Assembly: GCF_002024805.1 (NCBI RefSeq) | Contig: NZ_CP014337.1 | Coordinates: 1,302,001-1,366,000, forward strand | DNA length: 64,000 nt | Source of the DNA: Elizabethkingia bruuniana | Lineage (GTDB): Bacteria > Bacteroidota > Bacteroidia > Flavobacteriales > Weeksellaceae | Reading direction: 5' to 3' | Shown here: one piece after another, positions 33,135-42,210 of the stretch | Position numbering within the stretch: the first letter of the stretch is position 1 | Layout of the letters: each line of letters starts with the position of its first letter | Notes under the pieces: generated by a model | What the model was told of the DNA's origin: nothing | What the model saw: the letters and a program-made list of their open reading frames with translations, nothing else | The model's database searches: none | Made by a program: the position numbers and the translations under genes

Positions 33135-35639
33135 TTATTGATTTACTTTATCACGTCGCTGCATTGCGATGTGCTTGATGGCGAGTTCTACATTGTCATC
33201 CAATTCAGAAGCGAGTTGCATCACTTCTAATTTTTCGGTTTCTTCGGTGGTGTAAGCGAGATACTCCTCTAGGCTAACTTCGGTGGCATAAACTGCCGAG
33301 TGCGTACCACCTAATCCTATCCAAACCTCTTTGTACAGACGGCTGATGTCATTGTTCATATTGATAGAAAGTACTTGCCCTTTCTCTTTATCCGTCAGTC
33401 CCAACATTGCCTGTATATCATCGAACTTGTTCATATACTTGCGTTGGTCTAAAAGGATTTTACAGTCTGAATTATTGATGATACTTTCTTTCACGATAGG
33501 CGATTGAATGATGTCATCAACTTCCTGCGTAACGACGATGGCTTCTCCGAAGAATTTACGGACGGTTTTAAACAAATACTTGATGTATTCTGCCATTCCT
33601 TCTTTGGCAATCGCTTTCCACGCTTCTTCAATCAGTATGAGTTTTCGAATACCTTTAAGTCTTCTCATTTTATTAATGAAAACTTCCATAATAATGATGG
33701 TTACCACGGGAAAGAGGATTTTATGGTCTTTAATCGCATCAATTTCAAACACGATAAAACGTTTTGTAAGAAGGTCTAACTGTTTGTCAGAATTGAGCAA
33801 ATAATCATATTCGCCACCTTTGTAATAAGGTTCCAACACGTTGAGAAAATTGGCAATATCAAAGTCTTTTTCCCTGACTTCTTTTCTTTCTAATACCTTG
33901 CGGTAATCGCCTTTTACATATTCGTAAAAACCGTTGAAAGACGGGAAATCATCAGTGGTTTTTATCCGTTCGATATATCCGCTTACGGCATTAGAAAGGG
34001 CAACTTCTTCCGAACGAGTTGGTGGTTCATCATCACGTTTCCAAAGGGTCAGTATCAAAGTCTTGATACTTTCACGCTTCTCAATGTCAAAAACGCCATC
34101 ATCTGTGTAGAAAGGATTAAATGCAATCGGATTATCTTCGGTATAAGTGAAATAAACGCCGTCTTCGCCTTTGGTTTTACCTTTGATAAGTTCGCATAAA
34201 CCTTGATAAGAATTACCCGTATCCACCAGCAAAACGTGAGCGCCTTGCTCGTAATACTGCCGTACCATATGGTTTGTAAAGAAGGATTTTCCGCTTCCCG
34301 AAGGACCGAGGATAAACTTGTTACGGTTGGTAATAATTCCACGTTTCATAGGTAAATCCGAAATATCCAAATGAATAGGTTTGCCGGTCAATCGGTCAGC
34401 CATTTTTATCCCGAATGGCGAAGGCGAATTGTGGTAATTGGTTTCTTCCGTAAAAAAGCACAATGCTGGTTCAATGAAGGTGTAAAAACTTTCCTCACTC
34501 GGAAAATCGGCAGCGTTGCCCGGCATTCCTGCCCAATACAAAGTAGCTACATCAGTAGTGTTATGGCGTGGTTTACATTCCATCAATGCCAAGGCACTTC
34601 CGCAATCATTTTTCAACTGCTTTAGTTCAGCTGGGTCATCTGACCACGCCATAATATTGAAATGCGCACGAATAGAAGCCAGCCCGAAACTGTGAGCCTC
34701 GTTCAGATATTTTTCTATCCATTCTTTGTTAATTTGATTGGCACGGCTGTACCTTGCCAAAGAGTGCATATTCCTTGCAGATTTCTCAAACTTTTGCAGG
34801 TTGTCTTCACTGTTATCCAAAAACAAATATTGGTTGTAGATATGATTGCAGCTGAGCATCAAACCTACTGGGGCAGCAAAAGACAGTCGGCAATCACTTC
34901 GGTCGGTAGATAATTTTTCGTAACGGGTATCAGTTGAAACTGCTCCTGGCAAATCATCGGTGTCCGACAAAGTATGAAGGCTTAATCTTTTATTACCGAT
35001 ACGAACCTCTTCGGAACCGAGAGCGATGTCCTGCATTGGCGTACCTACTTCTCTTGAAAGTGTTAGATACTGTTCTAACAAGCCTTGCTTTTCATCTGTT
35101 CCGATGATGTCATCTTCAGTTAGGCGTTGCAGGCTTACAAATCCGCTATCGTTTACAATCCTCTCAAACTGTGAAACTGCTTCCATAAATCGGTGTATCG
35201 CTTCTTTATCCCTAATTTCTTTCGGGATAAGAGAACCTTTGCAAAGCGAGCTGAAGTTGCTTTGCATACGCATTCTTTCCTTGCTCGTTTTGGTAAGGAA
35301 CAAATAGCAATAGTGATTTAAAAAAGGTCTTTCGTTGAAATGCCGTTGATAGGATTTTGCCAAAAAACTTTGGTTTTCTTCTGTCAAATCTGGCGCATAA
35401 TTTTCCTTGATATACCAATCCTGTTTGTGAACCACCGTGAAATCTGGTAAGGTTTTAATCGCCTTGTGCCAAGCGGAATGAATGGCTTCGTATTCTGCCG
35501 CTGCTACCGTGAAGAGTTCCGGCAATCGCACTTCAAAACAGGCAGTAATGTCTGCATCTTTTGAAAGGATGCAGTTGTTTTCTACTGCTAACAAAGGAAA
35601 TTTGTTTTCCAATGTGGTTGTTTTTGCTACATTTCTCAT
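33135..35639 (-). CDS. traG: conjugative transposon ATPase TraG (VirB4-like)
   Basis: An 834-residue cytosolic or membrane-associated ATPase that powers the transfer apparatus. Walker A GPSGSGKSFFT lies near residues 444-454, and Walker B RKLILIEEAWKAIAKEG near 652. The motif RKFFGEAIVVTQEVDDIIQS follows. The N-terminal third has the TraG_N start (VENNCILSKDADITACFEV). It is full length for VirB4-type proteins. Its ATG overlaps the traF stop by 4 bp. Confidence 0.95.
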   Translation of the reverse strand: MRNVAKTTTLENKFPLLAVENNCILSKDADITACFEVRLPELFTVAAAEYEAIHSAWHKAIKTLPDFTVVHKQDWYIKENYAPDLTEENQSFLAKSYQRHFNERPFLNHYCYLFLTKTSKERMRMQSNFSSLCKGSLIPKEIRDKEAIHRFMEAVSQFERIVNDSGFVSLQRLTEDDIIGTDEKQGLLEQYLTLSREVGTPMQDIALGSEEVRIGNKRLSLHTLSDTDDLPGAVSTDTRYEKLSTDRSDCRLSFAAPVGLMLSCNHIYNQYLFLDNSEDNLQKFEKSARNMHSLARYSRANQINKEWIEKYLNEAHSFGLASIRAHFNIMAWSDDPAELKQLKNDCGSALALMECKPRHNTTDVATLYWAGMPGNAADFPSEESFYTFIEPALCFFTEETNYHNSPSPFGIKMADRLTGKPIHLDISDLPMKRGIITNRNKFILGPSGSGKSFFTNHMVRQYYEQGAHVLLVDTGNSYQGLCELIKGKTKGEDGVYFTYTEDNPIAFNPFYTDDGVFDIEKRESIKTLILTLWKRDDEPPTRSEEVALSNAVSGYIERIKTTDDFPSFNGFYEYVKGDYRKVLERKEVREKDFDIANFLNVLEPYYKGGEYDYLLNSDKQLDLLTKRFIVFEIDAIKDHKILFPVVTIIIMEVFINKMRRLKGIRKLILIEEAWKAIAKEGMAEYIKYLFKTVRKFFGEAIVVTQEVDDIIQSPIVKESIINNSDCKILLDQRKYMNKFDDIQAMLGLTDKEKGQVLSINMNNDISRLYKEVWIGLGGTHSAVYATEVSLEEYLAYTTEETEKLEVMQLASELDDNVELAIKHIAMQRRDKVNQ

Positions 35640-35965
35640 ACGATATTTTGTTTAGGATTGAATTTCAGATAGCGGTGCACGAGCTTGCGGCAGATGATGT
35701 ATTTGGGATGTCTTTTTTTTGCCCCGATTTTCATTAATCCGTGTTCGCCGTATTTTCTGTTGAGCGAAAAGGTTTGCCACACTATCAGCGAAGAACCGCC
35801 CGCACCAAGAAACAGACAGAAGTAAGAGTTTACACCTGCCATATACAGTATCATTACGAGAATAAGCGTACCCAGTAATCCGCCTGCGAAAATGAACAGA
35901 TACTGTGCTTTCAGCCCTTTAAATTCCACCGTTCTTCCGATGCCTTTGTTGATATTGTAATTCAT
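35636..35965 (-). CDS. traF: conjugative transposon protein TraF (DUF4133, VirB3-like)
   Basis: A 109-residue membrane protein: MNYNINKGIGRTVEFKG, then two membrane segments (YLFIFAGGLLGTLILVMILYM without a long gap to FCLLFGAG-type residues), then a basic tail with HPKYIICRKLVHRYLKF. The DUF4133/VirB3-like layout fits. ATG 35965 is chosen over an upstream in-frame start inside traE. It overlaps traG by 4 bp and lies 11 bp after traE. Confidence 0.87.
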   Translation of the reverse strand: MNYNINKGIGRTVEFKGLKAQYLFIFAGGLLGTLILVMILYMAGVNSYFCLFLGAGGSSLIVWQTFSLNRKYGEHGLMKIGAKKRHPKYIICRKLVHRYLKFNPKQNIV

Positions 35966-35976
35966 AAGGCTTGGGA

Positions 35977-36282
35977 TTATAGGAAGAATGAACGCAGGAT
36001 AGTAGCCGCCACAATCAAGAAGATACACGCACCAAACCACGAAGCTGCCGTTTTGCTTGTGTCGGGGTCGCCCGAACTAAACTTGTTGTACACTTTAACG
36101 CCGCCTATTAACCCTACGACTGCACCGATAGCGTAAATCAATTGAGTTGCGGGGTCGAAATAAGAAGTTACCATTTGCGTAGCCTCGTTGATGCCGCCCA
36201 CACCGTTTCCCTGTGCGAACGCACCAATTCCTGACAGCATAGCCACGGCTGCCAGCAAAACTTTTTTTCTTTGTTTTTCCAT
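35977..36282 (-). CDS. traE: conjugative transposon protein TraE (DUF4134, pilin-like)
   Basis: A 101-residue protein with a signal peptide (MEKQRKKVLLAAVAMLSGIGAFAQ) and two further hydrophobic stretches (QLIYAIGAVVGLIGGVKVYNKF and WFGACIFLIVAATILRSFF). This is the VirB2-like pilin layout of DUF4134/TraE. It is the first gene of the tra operon on this side. The spacer to the next, divergent gene is 191 bp and should hold the promoter. Confidence 0.9.
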   Translation of the reverse strand: MEKQRKKVLLAAVAMLSGIGAFAQGNGVGGINEATQMVTSYFDPATQLIYAIGAVVGLIGGVKVYNKFSSGDPDTSKTAASWFGACIFLIVAATILRSFFL

Positions 36283-36473
36283 AATTGAAACACATTAATT
36301 TGTTACTGTTTTCCCGCACCTTGCGGACTTTCGGGACAAAGGTGTTTCAGAAATTAAAGCGTTGTAAGAAAGTGGCAATGAGAGGAATTGTTTGGCGGTG
36401 GGTGGCATCCAAAACGTAGAAAAGTATTATATTAGTTGTTTTGAAAATCTTAATTTAAAAACGCAAATTTTAA
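36283..36473. promoter_or_regulatory. divergent spacer between traE and the Gabija-like genes
   Basis: A 191-bp gene-free spacer that must hold the promoters of the tra operon (minus) and of the OLD-nuclease gene (plus). A consensus TAnnTTTG box was not found on either strand with confidence. Confidence 0.35.
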
Positions 36474-38615
36474 ATGTACATATCTAAAGTCAGCCTTGTC
36501 AATTATAGAAATTTTGTTAATGCATATTTCAATTTCAATAAAGGAATAAACACCGTTATAGGTGAAAATGGTTCAGGAAAAACCAACGTTTTTAAAGCAA
36601 TCAGATTGCTTTTGGAAGATGCTTCTCTTCAGTTTGCCTATAAACTAACTGAGGGTGATTTTAATAGAACTTTAGACAAAGGAAGATGGAAAGGTCATTG
36701 GATTATAATCAGCATAGAATTTGATGAACTGAATGATGAAGAAGCCATTCAATCATTATTCATACACGGAACCGGTATTGCCGAAGCGGACTATGTAGAA
36801 AAAGCTACTTACAATCTTTTTTTTCGCCCAAAAGCAGACATCAGACAAAAACTTTCTGAGTTAGCGGAAGGCGACAAAGCAGGATTACAAGCTATCCTTG
36901 ATGATATTAACATTTTAGATAACTATGAAACGTTTTTTACAGGGAAAAGTACAGCGGATTTTAACGACCCTGATGTGTATAAAGAACTTGTAGGTGATTT
37001 TGAAAATGTCATTTTTCCTTCTGCTATTGATGCGTCAAAATTTGGTTCCAAAATTCCTCATCAGCTATCTGTTGCAAAAGAAGTTTCATTTACTTTTATA
37101 CAGGCACTAAGAGATGTTGTAAGTGATTTCCATAATAACAGAACCAATCCGTTACTCACCCTTTTAAAAAATAAAAGTGGCGAAATAAAAGATGCTGATT
37201 ACCAGCCTATCAGCGATTTAGTAAAAGAATTGAATGAAAGCATTGAAGCACTTCCAGATGTACAGACTATCCGTGATGATATTAAAACAACAATTCAAGA
37301 TGCTGTTGGGCTTACCTATTCTCCCTCATCATTATCTATAAAATCTAGTGTTCCTGATGAAGCGGAAAAACTGCTCCAATCCTTGAAATTATTTATTGGA
37401 GAACCAGGAGAAGAATATGAAGGCGGTATCCACGAGTTAAGCTTGGGAGGTGCTAATCTTATTTTCCTGACCTTAAAACTTTTGGAATTTAAATATCGAA
37501 AATCAAAAGATACATTCGCAAATTTCTTAATTATAGAGGAGCCAGAGGCTCATATTCATAATCACATTCAAAAAACATTATTCGACAAATTAGATTATGG
37601 TGATACTCAAATCATATATTCAACCCATTCTACGCAAATATCTGAAGTCAGTAATGTAGAAAACATAAACATCTTAGCTAAAAAACTAAATTATGCAGAG
37701 GTTTATCAGCCTTCTACAGACTTGGGGGCAGAAAACATCAATCAGGTACAACGTTACTTGGATGCGGTAAGAACCAACTTGCTCTTTGCTAAAGGTGTGA
37801 TTTTGGTAGAAGGCGATGCCGAAGAAATTCTAATCCCAATTATAGTAAAGAAAGTTTTGGGGATAAGCTTGGACGAGTTGGGAATAAGTTTGATAAACAT
37901 TAGAAGCACTGGGTTTGAAAATGTTGCGCAACTTTTCCATAATGACAGGATACAACGTAAATGTGCTATCCTCACAGATTTAGATGATGCTATCTGCGAT
38001 ACTACTGAAAATGCTGGCGACAGTGATGCTTTGAAAAAGTATAAGAAAAAAGTAGCCGGTTCTAAGCAAAAAGGGCTGGAAAGAAAAACAAAATTAGATG
38101 CATTTGAAGCAGGTAATACGTGGGTCAAAGCATTTTATGCGAAGCACACTTTTGAAGTAGATTTTATTTCAGAAGGAAACGCTTGGGAAGTGGAGAGGAT
38201 TATTAAAAAAGTCTATATTGACCCAGCAACACGTACGCAAGCAAAAACGGATATCGAAAGTGCCGATGTGGCTATTTATGGTAAGCGGGTGCTTACAATG
38301 GCAAAACAGGAAGGAAAAGGTTGGTTTGCAATTATGCTAGGCAAACATATTTCTTATAAAACTGAGATCCCAGCTTACATTCTTGATGCTATCCTTTTTG
38401 CAAAAGAAACCTATTCTTCAAACATAGTTGCAGACATTATCCAATATAGAATGAATAAACATTTTGAAGCTGATAATGCCCTCGATTTTACAAGTTGTAA
38501 AGCGGAACTTTTGAAATATAGAAATGGAACAAATAAATTGGAAGACTTAGCTTTTGACTTTGACCTTGTACTGCCAGACGACCAAATTTTAATACTAATA
38601 GATAAACTGAAGTAG
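36474..38615 (+). CDS. OLD-family ATP-dependent endonuclease, GajA-like
   Basis: A 713-residue protein: AAA/ABC ATPase followed by a TOPRIM nuclease. ATPase: Walker A IGENGSGKTN (about 29-38), signature HELSLGGANL (about 318-327), Walker B LIIEEPEAHIH (about 350), and the histidine switch STHSTQISEV. TOPRIM: catalytic Glu in ILVEGDAEEILIP (about 443-455) and the DxD motif in TDLDDA (about 501-506). With the UvrD-like gene 2 bp downstream this is the Gabija layout, in which GajA cleaves phage DNA when nucleotides fall. It is longer than the described GajA (about 580 residues), so it is a divergent branch. Confidence 0.87.
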   Translation: MYISKVSLVNYRNFVNAYFNFNKGINTVIGENGSGKTNVFKAIRLLLEDASLQFAYKLTEGDFNRTLDKGRWKGHWIIISIEFDELNDEEAIQSLFIHGTGIAEADYVEKATYNLFFRPKADIRQKLSELAEGDKAGLQAILDDINILDNYETFFTGKSTADFNDPDVYKELVGDFENVIFPSAIDASKFGSKIPHQLSVAKEVSFTFIQALRDVVSDFHNNRTNPLLTLLKNKSGEIKDADYQPISDLVKELNESIEALPDVQTIRDDIKTTIQDAVGLTYSPSSLSIKSSVPDEAEKLLQSLKLFIGEPGEEYEGGIHELSLGGANLIFLTLKLLEFKYRKSKDTFANFLIIEEPEAHIHNHIQKTLFDKLDYGDTQIIYSTHSTQISEVSNVENINILAKKLNYAEVYQPSTDLGAENINQVQRYLDAVRTNLLFAKGVILVEGDAEEILIPIIVKKVLGISLDELGISLINIRSTGFENVAQLFHNDRIQRKCAILTDLDDAICDTTENAGDSDALKKYKKKVAGSKQKGLERKTKLDAFEAGNTWVKAFYAKHTFEVDFISEGNAWEVERIIKKVYIDPATRTQAKTDIESADVAIYGKRVLTMAKQEGKGWFAIMLGKHISYKTEIPAYILDAILFAKETYSSNIVADIIQYRMNKHFEADNALDFTSCKAELLKYRNGTNKLEDLAFDFDLVLPDDQILILIDKLK

Positions 38616-38617
38616 TT

Positions 38618-40438
38618 ATGTTTATTTGGGAAAAAGACAGTATCAATAAAGAACAGGAAGATGCAATTCTTGAAGATAATAGCGTACTTCTTATTGCTTG
38701 TCCCGGAAGCGGTAAAACGAGAACCCTTACATTCAAAATTGCTTATGAGTTAAGCAGGTTGAAATCAGACAAGGAATTCGTTATAGCCATAACCTACACT
38801 AATAGAGCTTCCGATGAGATAAAGGAGCGGGTTGAGTTATTAGGTGTCGATACGTCACAATTATGGATTGGCACTATCCATTCTTTTTGTATGGAATGGA
38901 TTTTAAAGCCATATCATTTGTATTCTGAACGATTGAAGAACGGCTTTAAGGTTATCAATTCTTTTGACAGCGAAAAGATATTGACCGAATTATGCAAACC
39001 CTATAAAGAAGAAAAAATAACCTATTATGATTGTGGCATCCTTGCCAAAACTGATAATTTCTATTTGACCTGTTTAGACACAAAAAAACATAATTCGTTA
39101 CAAAAAATTCTTGGGGAATATTTTGCAATCCTTGAAAAAAACCGACAGATTGATTTTGAACAAATTTTGTTTTACGCTTATGAAATACTCAAATCAAAAC
39201 CAGTTGTAGCAAATATTCTATCCAAATTATTCCCTTTTATTTTAATTGATGAGTATCAGGATACTAAGGAAATACAGTATCACATCATATCCAAAATATT
39301 AAGCGTTAACAAAGGCAATTCAAAAACACTTATTGTTGGAGACCCAAACCAATCTATTTACGACTCGCTGGGAGGTTACCCAATGCCTAAAGATGAATTA
39401 GAAAAATTATTAGGATTTGAATTGACCCCATTAAGCTTAGATAAAAACTATAGGTCATCGTCGGCTATTATCAACTATTTTGATTATTATAAAACTTTCG
39501 ACACTCCAATTGTTGCATTTGGTAATGGAAAAGATTATCCAAGTATAATTACATTTAATTCAGTTGTCTCAGTTGATGATTTAATTGAAGAATTAGCTCA
39601 GTTAATTTTGTACAATGTAGAAACAGCCGGAATTAGCCCAAACGAAATATGCATCACTGCTCCACAATGGGTACATATCGCAAGCATTACAAGAAAACTT
39701 ATCATCAGACTTCCTGATTTCAGTTTTGACGGACCAGGAATGGCTCCTTTTTCTCGGGATATTGATAATTTTTGGTTCAAGGTTTCAAGAGTTGCATTGA
39801 CGGAACCATCTCCTTTTATGTATGTAAGAAGGCTAAGGTGGAGTAAAGAAATATTAAATGAACTGGATAGTGCAGGTGTTGATGTTTCAAATGTAAGTAG
39901 TAAAGAATTTTTAAGAATTTGTAATTCTTTTGAGATAAACGAGACAGATGGTTTAACTTATTTAAAAAGTTTCTTTAATCAGATTTGTGAAAAGTTAAAA
40001 ATTGTACTGCCCAATTTTCCCTTGTTAGATGAACATTTCAATTCATTTTTTGCAAGTTCTGAAAGTAGAATTCAGAGATTGATTGATGAAGGAAATCCAT
40101 ATATTGGGGATATTGAAAATTTCAGAAAAGTATTCAGACAGCGAGATGGAATTACTGTTTCCACAATACACGGAACTAAAGGTGAAGAATACGATGCAGT
40201 TATTGGCTTTGGCTTATTGGACGGTTATGTTCCTCATTTTAATGATAATAATGGTATTGAAAATTCAAAGAAACTCTTGTATGTATTAGCTTCGAGAGCA
40301 AGAAAAAATTTACATCTTATTTCTGAAAAATATAGAAATGTTCATAAGTTTTATGCGCCAGATGGAAAGCCCCCAACCTCACATTTGCTTGAGTATACTT
40401 ATGATTATTCTTTCCAAAAATTTGAAGGGATGGATTGA
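38618..40438 (+). CDS. UvrD/Rep-like helicase, GajB-like
   Basis: A 606-residue SF1 helicase. Q-motif and Walker A: NKEQEDAILED and ACPGSGKTRTL (Lys33). Motif Ia AITYTNRASDEI, motif Ib GTIHSFC, motif II LIDEYQDTKEIQ, motif III GDPNQSIYDSLGG, motif IV KNYRSS, motif V TIHGTKGEEYDAVI and motif VI LYVLASRARKNLHLI are all present. It should be an active helicase. In Gabija, GajB senses DNA ends and activates GajA. The start is 2 bp after the nuclease gene, so the pair is tightly coupled. It is longer than described GajB (about 490). Confidence 0.87.
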   Translation: MFIWEKDSINKEQEDAILEDNSVLLIACPGSGKTRTLTFKIAYELSRLKSDKEFVIAITYTNRASDEIKERVELLGVDTSQLWIGTIHSFCMEWILKPYHLYSERLKNGFKVINSFDSEKILTELCKPYKEEKITYYDCGILAKTDNFYLTCLDTKKHNSLQKILGEYFAILEKNRQIDFEQILFYAYEILKSKPVVANILSKLFPFILIDEYQDTKEIQYHIISKILSVNKGNSKTLIVGDPNQSIYDSLGGYPMPKDELEKLLGFELTPLSLDKNYRSSSAIINYFDYYKTFDTPIVAFGNGKDYPSIITFNSVVSVDDLIEELAQLILYNVETAGISPNEICITAPQWVHIASITRKLIIRLPDFSFDGPGMAPFSRDIDNFWFKVSRVALTEPSPFMYVRRLRWSKEILNELDSAGVDVSNVSSKEFLRICNSFEINETDGLTYLKSFFNQICEKLKIVLPNFPLLDEHFNSFFASSESRIQRLIDEGNPYIGDIENFRKVFRQRDGITVSTIHGTKGEEYDAVIGFGLLDGYVPHFNDNNGIENSKKLLYVLASRARKNLHLISEKYRNVHKFYAPDGKPPTSHLLEYTYDYSFQKFEGMD

Positions 40439-40460
40439 GCCATTAAAAAAATAAATTACG

Positions 40461-41108
40461 ATGCCATTAAAAATAAATGTACCCTACAGCGATAAAGACA
40501 GTGCCAAATCAAAAGGCGCTTTTTGGGATGTAGAACAAAAAACTTGGTTTGTTCCTGACCATAAGGATATTAATGATTTCCAGCACTGGATAGACAAATC
40601 AAAAGTATCGGTTATTATAAAATCGCCCGTATCAATTGCTTTAAATAGTAGTGATTGCTATAAATGTGCAAACAAAACTGCTGTCATTTCCTTAGCTTCA
40701 AATAATTTTTATTATTTGAATACCGACGAAAATGAGGATGAAAAATGGTTTCGAGCCGATGGATTGTCTTTTTTTAGTATGCCAGTATTCATCGAAAATG
40801 AAATTGCAGGTAAAATCAAAAGATTATTTCCAAATTATAAAATTGCATATTCTAAAACAAGTAGTTATTGGGCTAATCATTGTGAACATTGTGGAGCCTT
40901 GCAAGGCGATTTTTTTCTACATTCAGAACCGGGCGGCGCTTTCTTTCCTTTAGAAATAGAAGAATATGAACAATTAACTTTCATTACTGTTCCGTCAAAA
41001 TTTGATGTAGAAATAGATGCTGATTATTCTTGGTTAAGCAATGCTGATGTCATTCCTAAATATGCCAAATCAGTATCCTACGAAGAATTTTTAGAGCAGC
41101 AAAAATAA
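40461..41108 (+). CDS. DUF5710 protein with two CxxC pairs, linked to the Gabija-like pair
   Basis: A 215-residue soluble protein. The N-terminus has a DUF5710 motif: VPYSDKDSAKSKGAFWD, then KTWFVP. In other proteins this short domain often sits beside nucleases or helicases as a nucleic-acid-binding module. The middle holds Cys66/Cys69 (CYKC) and Cys141/Cys144 (CEHC), a likely zinc site. It starts 22 bp after the helicase on the same strand and ends 13 bp before the convergent traD. It could be a third component of the module or a passenger. Confidence 0.7.
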   Translation: MPLKINVPYSDKDSAKSKGAFWDVEQKTWFVPDHKDINDFQHWIDKSKVSVIIKSPVSIALNSSDCYKCANKTAVISLASNNFYYLNTDENEDEKWFRADGLSFFSMPVFIENEIAGKIKRLFPNYKIAYSKTSSYWANHCEHCGALQGDFFLHSEPGGAFFPLEIEEYEQLTFITVPSKFDVEIDADYSWLSNADVIPKYAKSVSYEEFLEQQK

Positions 41109-41121
41109 AAAGGGAGTTTGC

Positions 41122-41757
41122 TCACACAAATTCCCCAATATCAAAATCACTCACATCACTTTTCCGCAAAGTGGAAGAACCGGCATCCGTCTCAGAAGTG
41201 AGAGTACTGTCCAAAAGCTCGGCAATTCTTCTGGAAGCACCATCTATTGAACTTTCCAGCAAACTAAATAATTCGGTTCCCTGTAATCTTTGAACTATAT
41301 CTACCGCTGTTTCCTTTTGGGCTGGTTCCAATTCTTCTTTTTGGAGCAACATCCCCACGGAGCTTAGTTCTTCAAAGGTAACCCCTTGGGCAAAACCGTC
41401 ATCGCCATCGGATATTCCGTACCTGTTCCATTCCTCTTCCTCTTCATCCAAATCAGGTATATTTCTGAAAACTTCGTCCAGCTCTTCCTGCGGAATTTGA
41501 ATACCTACGTTTTCATTTTCGTCGTATTCTATGTCTAAATTATCAGGATTTATTTCGTCTTCCTCAATTTGGCGTTCATTGGCAGTGTTTGGCATCGAAA
41601 GGCTTCTTACTGGCTTAGGCAGACCCATAATATCAGGAAGATTTGGATTGATTTTTTCTTGTGTCGGTTTTTGTTTCGACTTTTTATTGATGATGATTTT
41701 ATCTTGTACAAGCAAGAAAATTACAATCAGCAAGCATATTACAATTACTATTTCCAT
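41122..41757 (-). CDS. traD: conjugative transfer protein TraD
   Basis: A 211-residue protein with one N-terminal membrane segment (MEIVIVICLLIVIFLLV), a basic patch, then a long acidic region (EEDEINPDNLDIEYDENEN, DLDEEEEEWNRYG) and a C-terminal helical part. It fits the TraD-type protein that follows traA-B/C in flavobacterial ICEs; this rests mainly on position. It is 11 bp after the DUF3408 gene. It would normally be followed by traE, but here the Gabija-like insert lies between. Confidence 0.65.
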   Translation of the reverse strand: MEIVIVICLLIVIFLLVQDKIIINKKSKQKPTQEKINPNLPDIMGLPKPVRSLSMPNTANERQIEEDEINPDNLDIEYDENENVGIQIPQEELDEVFRNIPDLDEEEEEWNRYGISDGDDGFAQGVTFEELSSVGMLLQKEELEPAQKETAVDIVQRLQGTELFSLLESSIDGASRRIAELLDSTLTSETDAGSSTLRKSDVSDFDIGEFV

Positions 41758-41768
41758 AATTAAATGTT

Positions 41769-42206
41769 TTAAAAAATGGGTTTATATTTCTCATTAAAAT
41801 CGTCTATAATGGCTTTCTCAAATACTTCAAAATGATGCTCCAAAATATTATCAAGGTAAGCATACAGCGGTATTTCATCTTTTCCTATAACCTGTATAAT
41901 GCGGGATAATCGTTCGTGATATTCCTGCCGGATGTAGATGCTTTTATCTCCACGCTTTGTCATCGAATGCGTTTTCAAAAAATGGTCGCCATAACTTCCA
42001 TCAAGAATTTTCTTTGTTCGGTTCTTTTCCTTTTGGGCAGGTTTATTTCTTGAAAATTCTTCTTGTTTTACAGCCTCATTTTCCATTTTTTCAATGGGTT
42101 CAGGAGGAAGCTGTATTCCGTCTTTTTTTACGCCATCCACCATCAAGTTCATCATCATTTCCTCGTTAATATCGGGCGTAGCTTTTCTTTTATTATCTTT
42201 CTCCAT
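41769..42206 (-). CDS. DUF3408 protein (TraB/TraC-type)
   Basis: A 145-residue basic protein. The N-terminal half is charged and probably disordered. The C-terminal half has a ribbon-helix-helix-like DUF3408 segment: KSIYIRQEYHERLSRIIQVIG, then IPLYAYLDNILEHHFEVFE. Such proteins accompany ParA-like TraA in Bacteroidota ICEs and probably bind DNA near it. It is 4 bp downstream of traA. Confidence 0.82.
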   Translation of the reverse strand: MEKDNKRKATPDINEEMMMNLMVDGVKKDGIQLPPEPIEKMENEAVKQEEFSRNKPAQKEKNRTKKILDGSYGDHFLKTHSMTKRGDKSIYIRQEYHERLSRIIQVIGKDEIPLYAYLDNILEHHFEVFEKAIIDDFNEKYKPIF

Positions 42207-42210
42207 AAGG

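Noticed and set aside
36474-40438. OLD nuclease and helicase as housekeeping RecF/UvrD repair genes
   Set aside because: They are coupled by 2 bp, lie inside an ICE operon in the opposite orientation, and match the Gabija order.
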